Source: an uncultured Actinomycetes bacterium (GTDB taxonomy: Bacteria; Actinomycetota; CALGFH01). Taken from it: a stretch of DNA of 6,151 bases. Below the pieces are notes generated by a model, which ran no database searches, had not been told where the DNA came from, and saw only the letters and a program-made list of their open reading frames with translations. The stretch spans positions 1 through 6,151 of the forward strand of contig CALGFH010000077.1 in the NCBI GenBank assembly GCA_937881255.1, in the 5' to 3' direction. The position numbers and the translations under genes were made by a program. Positions 1 to 5,028 of the stretch are shown here, one piece after another. Each line of letters begins with the position of its first letter. Position 1 is the first letter of the stretch.

Positions 1-52
1 CGCCGTCGCCACGCCGCCGGTAGAGCAGGATCCCGGCGCTGCGCCTGGCCAT
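1..52 (-). CDS. N-terminal start of a probable NUDIX-family hydrolase (partial)
   Basis: The reverse strand has an ATG at 52-50 followed by an open frame to the window edge, giving MARRSAGILLYRRRGDG. This closely resembles the first beta strand of the NUDIX proteins that begin M-x-x-x-SAG-x-LLYRR and hydrolyse nucleoside-diphosphate-linked substrates. A GGGGAGG ribosome binding site lies at 63-57, four bases before the ATG, which supports a real start. Only 17 codons are visible. The NUDIX box (GX5EX7REUXEEXGU) would lie outside the window, so the family call rests on N-terminal resemblance alone. The gene is divergent from the diguanylate cyclase and shares an intergenic region of about 82 bases with it. 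Confidence 0.6.
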   Translation of the reverse strand, partial: MARRSAGILLYRRRGDG

Positions 53-56
53 GCCG

Positions 57-63
57 CCTCCCC
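57..63 (-). promoter_or_regulatory. Ribosome binding site of the divergent minus-strand gene
   Basis: The reverse strand reads GGGGAGG, then CGGC, then ATG. This good Shine-Dalgarno match is the main reason to accept the 17-codon fragment at the left edge as a true gene start. It also argues that the region around 51-70 is not coding on the plus strand. Confidence 0.55.
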
Positions 64-86
64 GTTCCGGTGATCGGCCCTCCGGC

Positions 87-106
87 ACTGTAGCCCCGGC
101 TACGGT
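87..106. promoter_or_regulatory. Imperfect 20-bp palindrome between divergent genes
   Basis: The core arms GTAGCC (90-95) and GGCTAC (98-103) are exact inverted repeats around a 2-bp centre. Pairing extends outward to A87-T106 and C88-G105, with one T-G mismatch at 89/104. It lies about midway between the divergent NUDIX-like gene and the cyclase. It could be an operator for a dimeric regulator, or an RNA hairpin (8-bp stem with a CCCG tetraloop) in the 5' region of either transcript. No regulator family is recognised from the bases. Confidence 0.35.
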
Positions 107-134
107 TGGGGGCGGAACCTGCCGATATCGTGGC

Positions 135-1205
135 ATGAGCGCAATCGCCGGTGCCGCCGCGCGGGCGGGCCGTGCTGGGCGGGGACTGGTGCCCACCGGC
201 CAGCTGCTCACGCCCGAGGTCTGGGCCCGCCGCCACCGGGGGATCATCTGGCTGCTGTGGCTGCACGTGGGCGGCGTGACCGTGTTCGCCCTGGCCCGGG
301 GCAAGGGCCTGGCCCACGCCGTGGCCGAGGTGTCGCCGATGGCGGCCTTCGCCGTGGCCGCGGCCCTTCCGGGGCTCGGCCGGCGGGCCCGCTCGGCGGC
401 GGCCGTGCTCGGCCTGGTCACCGCCTCGGCGGTGATCGTGCACCTGTCCGGCGGGGTCGTCGAGGCCCACTTCCACTTCTTCGTGATGATCGGGGTCATC
501 ACCCTGTACCAGGACTGGCTGCCGTTCGGGCTGGCCCTCGGGTACGTGGTCATCCACCACAGCCTGCTCGGGGTGCTGGTCCCGACGGGCGTGTTCAACC
601 ACGCCGCCGCCCTGCGCTCCCCCTGGAAATGGGCCCTGATCCACGGCGCCTTCGTGCTCGCGGCCAGCGTCGCCTACCTGGTCAACTGGCGGCTCAGCGA
701 GCGCCAGGCGATCGAGATCAACCGGCTGGTCAGCCGCCTGGAGGGCCTGGCCCGCACCGACCCGCTCACCGGGGTGCCCAACCGGCGGGTCTTGGAGGAG
801 GAGCTCCCCCGGGAGCTGGAGCGGGCCCGGCGCATGGGCACCGGGGTGTGCCTGGCCATGATCGACCTGGACAACTTCAAGGCCTACAACGACCGCCACG
901 GCCACCAGGCCGGCGACCTGGTGCTCAAGGAGGCGGCCAGCGCCTGGCGGGCCGAGGTCCGCTCCACCGACCTGCTGGCCCGCTACGGCGGGGAGGAGTT
1001 CGTGCTGCTGCTGCCGGCCTGCGCCCTCGACGACGCGATCCGGATCGTCGAGCGGCTGCGGCTGGTCACCCCCCTGGTCACCTGCTCGGTCGGGCTGGCC
1101 CGCTGGGACTTCCAGGAGGCCAGCGAGGCGCTGGTCGAGCGGGCCGACCAGGCCCTGTACGCGGCCAAGGCCGGGGGCCGCAACCGGCACGTCCTCGCCT
1201 CCTGA
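135..1205 (+). CDS. Membrane-bound diguanylate cyclase with His-rich six-helix sensor and GGEEF domain
   Basis: Predicted to make cyclic di-GMP from two GTP at the inner face of the membrane. From ATG 135 it is 356 aa. Residues about 37-185 form six hydrophobic segments with conserved-looking polar motifs: E110-A-H112-F-H114-FF, Y125-Q-D-W128, H141-H142, F154-N-H156 and K165-W-A-L-I-H170. A short helix (186-204) links to a GGDEF domain at about 205-350. That domain has DPLTGVPNRR (209-218), metal-site Asp244, DNFKAYNDRHGH (246-257), the active-site loop GGEEF (285-289) and an inhibitory I-site RSTD (276-279) five residues upstream. The ending ADQALYAAKAGGRNR is typical. Active, product-inhibited cyclase activity is therefore expected; no EAL or HD-GYP domain is present. 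The start is uncertain: ATG 51 would overlap the divergent gene start, ATG 135 lacks a clear ribosome binding site, and GTG 189 is also possible because residues 1-18 are low-complexity Ala/Arg/Gly. Related membrane sensors carry the E-x-H-F-H-F-F pattern; their ligand is unknown to me. Confidence 0.88.
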   Translation: MSAIAGAAARAGRAGRGLVPTGQLLTPEVWARRHRGIIWLLWLHVGGVTVFALARGKGLAHAVAEVSPMAAFAVAAALPGLGRRARSAAAVLGLVTASAVIVHLSGGVVEAHFHFFVMIGVITLYQDWLPFGLALGYVVIHHSLLGVLVPTGVFNHAAALRSPWKWALIHGAFVLAASVAYLVNWRLSERQAIEINRLVSRLEGLARTDPLTGVPNRRVLEEELPRELERARRMGTGVCLAMIDLDNFKAYNDRHGHQAGDLVLKEAASAWRAEVRSTDLLARYGGEEFVLLLPACALDDAIRIVERLRLVTPLVTCSVGLARWDFQEASEALVERADQALYAAKAGGRNRHVLAS

Positions 1206-1225
1206 TCCCGACCACGCCGGAACCC

Positions 1226-1257
1226 GACCCGCCGCTGGCGGGTCCCCCCGTGGGGGA
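1226..1257 (+). terminator. Two overlapping GC-rich hairpins after the cyclase gene
   Basis: The first is a perfect 8-bp stem, GACCCGCC (1226-1233) with GGCGGGTC (1237-1244), and a GCT loop. The second is a 6-bp stem, TCCCCC (1243-1248) with GGGGGA (1252-1257), and a CGT loop. They share two bases, so only one full stem can form at a time. The position 20 bases after the stop codon fits a transcription end for the cyclase. No T-run follows, so this is not a classical intrinsic terminator; U-less hairpins are common in high-GC actinobacteria, though their termination strength varies. Confidence 0.45.
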
Positions 1258-1261
1258 GCGT

Positions 1262-1304
1262 AGCCGAATCCGTGACCTGGGGGTTCGGGCTTTCCACACC
1301 CCCA
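1262..1304 (+). repeat. Competing inverted repeats upstream of the membrane protein gene
   Basis: AGCCGAA (1262-1268) can pair with TTCGGGCT (1284-1291), leaving one bulged G, a 15-base loop and then TT. Alternatively TGGGGG (1278-1283), which sits in that loop, can pair with CCCCCA (1299-1304). The C and G runs here could also pair with those of the preceding hairpins at 1243-1257. The pieces may be terminator remnants or alternative leader structures; the sequence alone does not decide. Confidence 0.25.
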
Positions 1305-1308
1305 CCGG

Positions 1309-1338
1309 TTGACCGTCCGGCCCCGGGCGCGCGTCAAT
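1309..1338 (+). promoter_or_regulatory. Weak promoter candidate with TTGAC/GTCAA inverted repeat
   Basis: TTGACC (1309-1314) matches a sigma-70 type -35 box well. The matching -10 position holds GTCAAT (1333-1338, 18-base spacer), which agrees with TATAAT only in its last three bases. TTGAC (1309-1313) and GTCAA (1333-1337) are also inverted repeats flanking a GC-rich centre, so the element could equally be an operator. It lies 30 bases upstream of the membrane protein start. Confidence 0.2.
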
Positions 1339-1355
1339 GCGGTGAGCGCGACTGC

Positions 1356-1361
1356 GGGAGG
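1356..1361 (+). promoter_or_regulatory. Ribosome binding site that sets the start of the membrane protein
   Basis: GGGAGG lies six bases before ATG 1368. The longer reading from GTG 1272 has no such site and would add 32 residues rich in Pro, Arg and Cys that look like translated leader, so the start at 1368 is preferred. Confidence 0.7.
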
Positions 1362-1367
1362 CGGCCG

Positions 1368-2444
1368 ATGGCGAGCGTCAGGACGACCCCGGAGGCCGGC
1401 GCGACCACGACCCCCGGGCGGCCCCGGGCCAGCTGGGGCGACGACCTGGCCGCGGCCCTGCTCGGCACCTGGGTCGTCGGGGGCCTGTTCCTTGACGGCT
1501 GGGCGCATGTCAACCAGCCCGGCCTCGAGACCTTCTTCAGCCCCTGGCATGGCCTGTTCTACCTCGGCTTCCTGGTCTCGACGGTGGTGCTGGCCCGGCT
1601 GGTCGCCCGCCACCAGCGCGGCCGCTTCGACCCGGCCCTGGTCCCGGCCGGCTACGGCCTCGGGCTGGTCGGGGTGGCCCTGTTCGTGGCCGGCGGGGTC
1701 GCCGACGGCGTCTGGCACACCATGTTCGGGGTCGAGACCGGCGTGGCCGCTCTGCTCAGCCCCTCCCACCTGCTCCTGCTGGGCGGCGGCCTGCTGATGG
1801 TGACCAGCCCGCTCCGGTCGGCCTGGTCCTCGCCCGACCTGCCGGCCCGCGCCCCCGTCCTGGCCCTGCTGCCCGCCCTGTGGGCGACCGCCCTGACCAC
1901 CGCGGTGGTGCTGTTCTTCTTCCAGTACCTGTCGGCGTTCGTCAGCCGGGCCCCGTCCATGCCCGAGACCGACGGCCCCGAGGGCCTGCTCACCACCATC
2001 GCCGGGGTGGCCAGCGTGCTCGTCACCAACCTGATCGTGGTCGCGCCGGTGCTGCTCCTGGCCCGCCGCTGGCGGCTCCCGTTCGGCACCGTGACCCTGC
2101 TCGCGACGATGGGCGCGGTCGGCCTCACCTCGCTGCGCGAGTTCATCCTCGGCTGGCTGGTCGTGGCCATGCTGGCCGGCGGCCTGGCCAGCGACCTGCT
2201 CGTCGCCGGCCTGCGCCCCGGCCCCGACCGTCCCTGGGCCTTCCGGGTCGTTGCCGCCGTGGCCCCGCTGCTGCTGTGGGGCGCCTGGACGGCCGTCTAC
2301 GCCGCCGCCTACGGGATCGGCTGGCCGCCAGAGCTGTGGGCCGGGGTCCTCGGCATGGCCTCGCTGACCGGCCTCGGCCTGAGCGTGCTGGTGCTGCCGC
2401 CGCCCGTTCCTGAAGCGGCATGGAAGTCGATCTCAAAGGCATAA
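1368..2444 (+). CDS. Polytopic membrane protein of unknown function with duplicated D-H-E-SPxH motif
   Basis: 358 aa, integral membrane, with about 9-10 hydrophobic segments (roughly 27-42, 60-79, 92-112, 126-146, 164-192, 211-231, 241-257, 259-282, 294-313, 322-345) after a polar Thr/Pro-rich N-terminus. No named family is recognised. The N-terminal half contains the same pattern twice. Copy 1 has D43-G-W-A-H47, E54 and S58-P-W-H61; copy 2 has D113-G-V-W-H117, E123 and S131-P-S-H134. Each is followed by a glycine/leucine-rich helix. Such Asp/His/Glu/His sets near helix ends could bind a metal or haem, but that is inference. The C-terminal half lacks the motif and ends in a GW-PP-ELW-G segment (318-326). 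No enzyme or transporter signature is visible. It is preceded by 162 non-coding bases and followed by a possible terminator, so it is probably monocistronic. Its codon use matches its neighbours. Confidence 0.8.
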   Translation: MASVRTTPEAGATTTPGRPRASWGDDLAAALLGTWVVGGLFLDGWAHVNQPGLETFFSPWHGLFYLGFLVSTVVLARLVARHQRGRFDPALVPAGYGLGLVGVALFVAGGVADGVWHTMFGVETGVAALLSPSHLLLLGGGLLMVTSPLRSAWSSPDLPARAPVLALLPALWATALTTAVVLFFFQYLSAFVSRAPSMPETDGPEGLLTTIAGVASVLVTNLIVVAPVLLLARRWRLPFGTVTLLATMGAVGLTSLREFILGWLVVAMLAGGLASDLLVAGLRPGPDRPWAFRVVAAVAPLLLWGAWTAVYAAAYGIGWPPELWAGVLGMASLTGLGLSVLVLPPPVPEAAWKSISKA

Positions 2445-2474
2445 GCGCGCCGAACCTGGGTAATGCGCTTCTTT
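2443..2474 (+). terminator. Possible terminator hairpin overlapping the membrane protein stop codon
   Basis: AAGCGC (2443-2448) includes the last two bases of the TAA stop and is exactly complementary in reverse to GCGCTT (2465-2470). The loop is 16 bases and CTTT follows (2471-2474). The T-rich tail stands out in this GC-rich sequence and the position fits termination of the membrane protein transcript. The stem is short and the loop long, so it would be weak. Confidence 0.35.
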
Positions 2475-2501
2475 GACGTCAGGGTGGGAACGACGTCCCA
2501 A
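2473..2501. promoter_or_regulatory. Candidate operator/promoter region of the ABC transporter operon
   Basis: Three elements are packed here, 27-55 bases before the binding-protein start. TTGACG (2473-2478) resembles a -35 box, but no good -10 is seen at the expected distance. TGACGTCA (2474-2481) is a perfect 8-bp palindrome, and its core GACGTC recurs at 2492-2497. TGGGA (2485-2489) and TCCCA (2496-2500) form an inverted repeat with a 6-base centre. Known actinobacterial LacI-family sugar regulators such as CebR and CelR bind TGGGAGCGCTCCCA, the same arms around a 4-base centre. Here the centre is two bases longer, so the link to that family is only suggestive. Confidence 0.35.
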
Positions 2502-2527
2502 GCTCCGGGCCAAGGGAGGCTGCGCAC

Positions 2528-3967
2528 ATGGCCGACAGCGGATCCCGACCAGACCGCCTGTGGACACCCGACCGGCGACAGTTCCTGCGGGCGGTGGGGG
2601 TCGCGGGCATGGGGGCGGCGATCGCCGCCTGCTCCAGCGAGCCGGGCGGGGGCGGCCCGGGCGGCGGACAGGAGGCGGCCGGCCAGGCGCCGTCGGTCAG
2701 CTTCACCGAGCCGAGGACCAAGCTCTCGGGTGACCTCAAGATCCTGCTCTGGAGCCACTTCGTGCCCAGCCACGACCAGTGGTTCCGCCCCTTCGCCCAG
2801 GACTGGGGCAAGAAGGTCGGGGTCAACGTGACCGTCGACCACATCGACAACGCCCAGATCCCGACCCGGATCGCGGCCGAGATCCAGGCCGGCCAGGGTC
2901 ATGACGTGATCCAGTACATCGCCCCGCTGTCGCAGTTCGAGCCCAGCACCCTCGACCTCAAGGACATCACCGACGAGGCCACCAAGCGCTGGGGCCAGCA
3001 GCTGGAGCTGAGCAAGCAGTCCAGCTTCAACCCGGCCACCGGCCGCTACTACGCCTACTCGCCGGGCTGGGTGCCCGACCCCGGCGACTACCGGGTGTCG
3101 CTGTGGCAGGGCGTCGGCCTGCCCAACGGGCCCAGCACCTGGGACGAGCTGCTCCAGGGCGGCACCGAGATCAAGAAGAGCAAGGGGACCCAGCTCGGCA
3201 TCGGCATGTCCCAGGAGATCGACTCCAACATGGCCGGCCGGGCCCTGATGTGGTCCTACGGCGCCTCGGTCCAGGACGAGAACGAGCAGGTGGTGATCAA
3301 CTCCGAGGAGACCGTGGCCGCCGTCGAGTTCATGACCAAGCTGTTCAAGCAGGCCATGACCGACGAGGTCTTCTCCTGGAACGCCGCCTCCAACAACCAG
3401 GGCCTGGTCGCCGGCAAGCTCTCCTACATCCTCAACTCGATCTCGGCCTGGCGGACCGCCCAGGGGGCCAACCCCGACGTGGCCAACGACGTCGGCTTCG
3501 TCCCGGCGCTGCGCGGGCCCGCCGACGCCCGCGCCGCCCAGCACGTGCTCTACAACTGGATCATCCCCAAGCACGCGGCCAACCCCGACGCGGCCAAGGA
3601 GTTCCTGCTCTACTACACCGAGAACTTCGCCTCGGCCACCTGGCACTCCAAGCTGTACGACTTCCCGGCCTGGGCCGAGCGGGTGCCCCAGCTCGACGGC
3701 TGGCTGGCCAAGGACCCCTACGGGGCCAACCCGGCCGACAAGCTGGCCTTCCTCAAGGACGCCACCTCCTGGAGCACCAACATCGGCTACCCGGGGCCGT
3801 CCAACACCGCCATCGGCGAGGTGTTCGGGACCTTCGTGATCCCGAACATGTTCGCCAGCGCGGCCCGCGGCGAGGCCTCGCCCAAGGAGGCCGTGGCCCG
3901 GGCCGAGGCACAGATCAAGCCGATCTTCGAGAAGTGGCGGAAGCGCGGCCTGGTCGGCGGCACGTGA
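2528..3967 (+). CDS. ABC transporter substrate-binding lipoprotein, carbohydrate (CUT1) type, Tat-exported
   Basis: 479 aa; expected to capture a sugar or sugar-like solute outside the membrane and deliver it to the two permeases downstream. The N-terminus has a twin-arginine motif, D15-RRQFL (R16, R17), a hydrophobic stretch 22-34 and a lipobox ending at C35 (AIAAC), followed by a Gly-rich linker (about 40-51). It should therefore be exported folded and lipid-anchored. The rest has the two-lobed solute-binding fold of the SBP_bac_1/8 type: a first strand LKILLWSHFVP, GHDVIQYIAP, aromatic GRYYAYSPGW (172-181), PSTWDELL (202-209) and a C-terminal segment ending near FEKWRKRG. Aromatic residues in these places commonly stack on sugars, but the ligand cannot be named. 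Start ATG 2528 follows AAGGGAGG (2512-2519) by eight bases. It is the first gene of a four-gene operon; the ATPase follows after 13 bases. Confidence 0.9.
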   Translation: MADSGSRPDRLWTPDRRQFLRAVGVAGMGAAIAACSSEPGGGGPGGGQEAAGQAPSVSFTEPRTKLSGDLKILLWSHFVPSHDQWFRPFAQDWGKKVGVNVTVDHIDNAQIPTRIAAEIQAGQGHDVIQYIAPLSQFEPSTLDLKDITDEATKRWGQQLELSKQSSFNPATGRYYAYSPGWVPDPGDYRVSLWQGVGLPNGPSTWDELLQGGTEIKKSKGTQLGIGMSQEIDSNMAGRALMWSYGASVQDENEQVVINSEETVAAVEFMTKLFKQAMTDEVFSWNAASNNQGLVAGKLSYILNSISAWRTAQGANPDVANDVGFVPALRGPADARAAQHVLYNWIIPKHAANPDAAKEFLLYYTENFASATWHSKLYDFPAWAERVPQLDGWLAKDPYGANPADKLAFLKDATSWSTNIGYPGPSNTAIGEVFGTFVIPNMFASAARGEASPKEAVARAEAQIKPIFEKWRKRGLVGGT

Positions 3968-3980
3968 TCGGCGGCCGGCC

Positions 3981-5024
3981 GTGACCAAGGTCGTGGAGGT
4001 CCGGGGGCTCGTCAAGCAGTTCGAGGGCGGGCGGGTCCACGCCGTGGACGGCATCGACCTGGCCACCGAGGAGGGCGAGTACCTCGTCCTCCTCGGCCCC
4101 TCGGGGTGCGGCAAGACCACCCTGCTGCGCACCATCGCCGGGCTGGAGCAGCCGAGCGAGGGGGAGGTCTTCATCGACGGGCAGGTCGTCAACGACCTGC
4201 CGCCGCGGGCCCGCAAGATCGCCATGGTCTTCCAGAGCTACGCCCTGTACCCGCACAAGAACGTCCTCCAGAACATCGTCTTCCCGCTCAAGGCCGAGCG
4301 GATGGACAAGGACGAGCAGGTCCGCAAGGCCCGCTGGGCGGCCGAGCTGCTCGGCATCGACCAGCTGCTGGACCGCCGGCCCCGCCAGCTGTCGGGCGGC
4401 GAGCGCCAGCGGGTCGCCCTGGCCCGGGCGATGGTCCGCGATCCCCACGTGTTCCTGCTGGATGAGCCGCTCTCCAACCTGGACGCCAAGCTGCGCACCA
4501 GCGCCCGTGACGAGCTCAAGCGCTTCCAGCAGCGGGTCGGGACGACCACCATCTACGTGACCCACGACCAGGCCGAGGCCATGGGCCTGGGCGACCGGAT
4601 CGCCGTCATGGATCACGGAAGGGTGCGCCAGCTCGGCCGGCCGGTCGAGGTCTACGACGACCCGGCCGACACCTTCGTGGCCACCTTCATCGGCTCCCCG
4701 CCGATGAACCTGGTGCCCCGCGACGGCCGCTTCGTCGGGTTCCGCCCCGAGCACCTGCTGCCGGCCGAGCACGTCGGAGGGCCCGAGCGAAGGTTGGTGC
4801 CGTTCAAGGTGGACCGGATCGAGTACCTCTCCGGCGACCGGCACGTGTACGGCACGGCCACGCGCATCGGCGAGGAGACCCGGGTCATCGCCCGGCTGCC
4901 GGCCACGGTCACGACCCCGATCGCGGCCGGCGAGACGTACGAGTTCGCCGTGCACCCCGACCGGCTGCGGTTCTTCGACGCCGAAAGCGGGCACCGGGCC
5001 GACCCCGTCCCAGTCGGAGGCTGA
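3981..5024 (+). CDS. ABC transporter ATP-binding protein, MalK/UgpC/MsiK type
   Basis: 347 aa cytoplasmic ATPase that would power import through the adjacent permeases. All nucleotide-binding elements are visible: Walker A GPSGCGKTT (39-47), Q-loop at Q85 in FQSYALYPH, signature LSGGERQ (137-143), Walker B VFLLDEP with E162, D-loop SNLD (165-168) and switch H195 (VTHDQ). After about residue 235 a TOBE/OB-type regulatory domain follows, with GSPPMNL and FRPEHLL, as in sugar importer ATPases. The stretch between MNL and RPEH is only eight residues, so the first part of this domain looks shortened relative to typical relatives of about 360-370 aa. GTG 3981 is chosen because it begins the conserved first strand (TKVVEVRGLVKQF); it has no clear ribosome binding site and lies 13 bases after the previous stop, so coupling to upstream translation is likely. 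Its stop is four bases before the next gene. Confidence 0.93.
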   Translation: MTKVVEVRGLVKQFEGGRVHAVDGIDLATEEGEYLVLLGPSGCGKTTLLRTIAGLEQPSEGEVFIDGQVVNDLPPRARKIAMVFQSYALYPHKNVLQNIVFPLKAERMDKDEQVRKARWAAELLGIDQLLDRRPRQLSGGERQRVALARAMVRDPHVFLLDEPLSNLDAKLRTSARDELKRFQQRVGTTTIYVTHDQAEAMGLGDRIAVMDHGRVRQLGRPVEVYDDPADTFVATFIGSPPMNLVPRDGRFVGFRPEHLLPAEHVGGPERRLVPFKVDRIEYLSGDRHVYGTATRIGEETRVIARLPATVTTPIAAGETYEFAVHPDRLRFFDAESGHRADPVPVGG

Positions 5025-5028
5025 GGCC

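Noticed and set aside
51..134. Upstream extension of the cyclase to ATG 51
   Set aside because: The extra 28 residues look like translated intergenic DNA, there is no ribosome binding site, and the region overlaps the start and ribosome binding site of the divergent gene.
53..134. A c-di-GMP riboswitch in the leader of the cyclase
   Set aside because: The conserved GEMM core sequences are not present, and only one simple palindrome is visible; the longer leader at 1206-1367 was also checked with the same result.
257..1312. Second plus-strand frame overlapping the cyclase
   Set aside because: The product is mostly Gly, Arg, Pro and Ala, and it overlaps the true GGDEF reading frame for its whole coding length.
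1272..1367. Upstream GTG start for the membrane protein
   Set aside because: ATG 1368 has a well-placed GGGAGG, and the added 32 residues run through hairpin-rich leader sequence.
2309..4225. A 638-codon open frame on the reverse strand opposite the binding protein
   Set aside because: It lies antisense to a clearly recognisable binding protein, ATPase start and membrane protein end. Its translation is a low-complexity Gly/Val/Leu/His-rich string without family motifs, as expected for a complementary frame in very GC-rich DNA.
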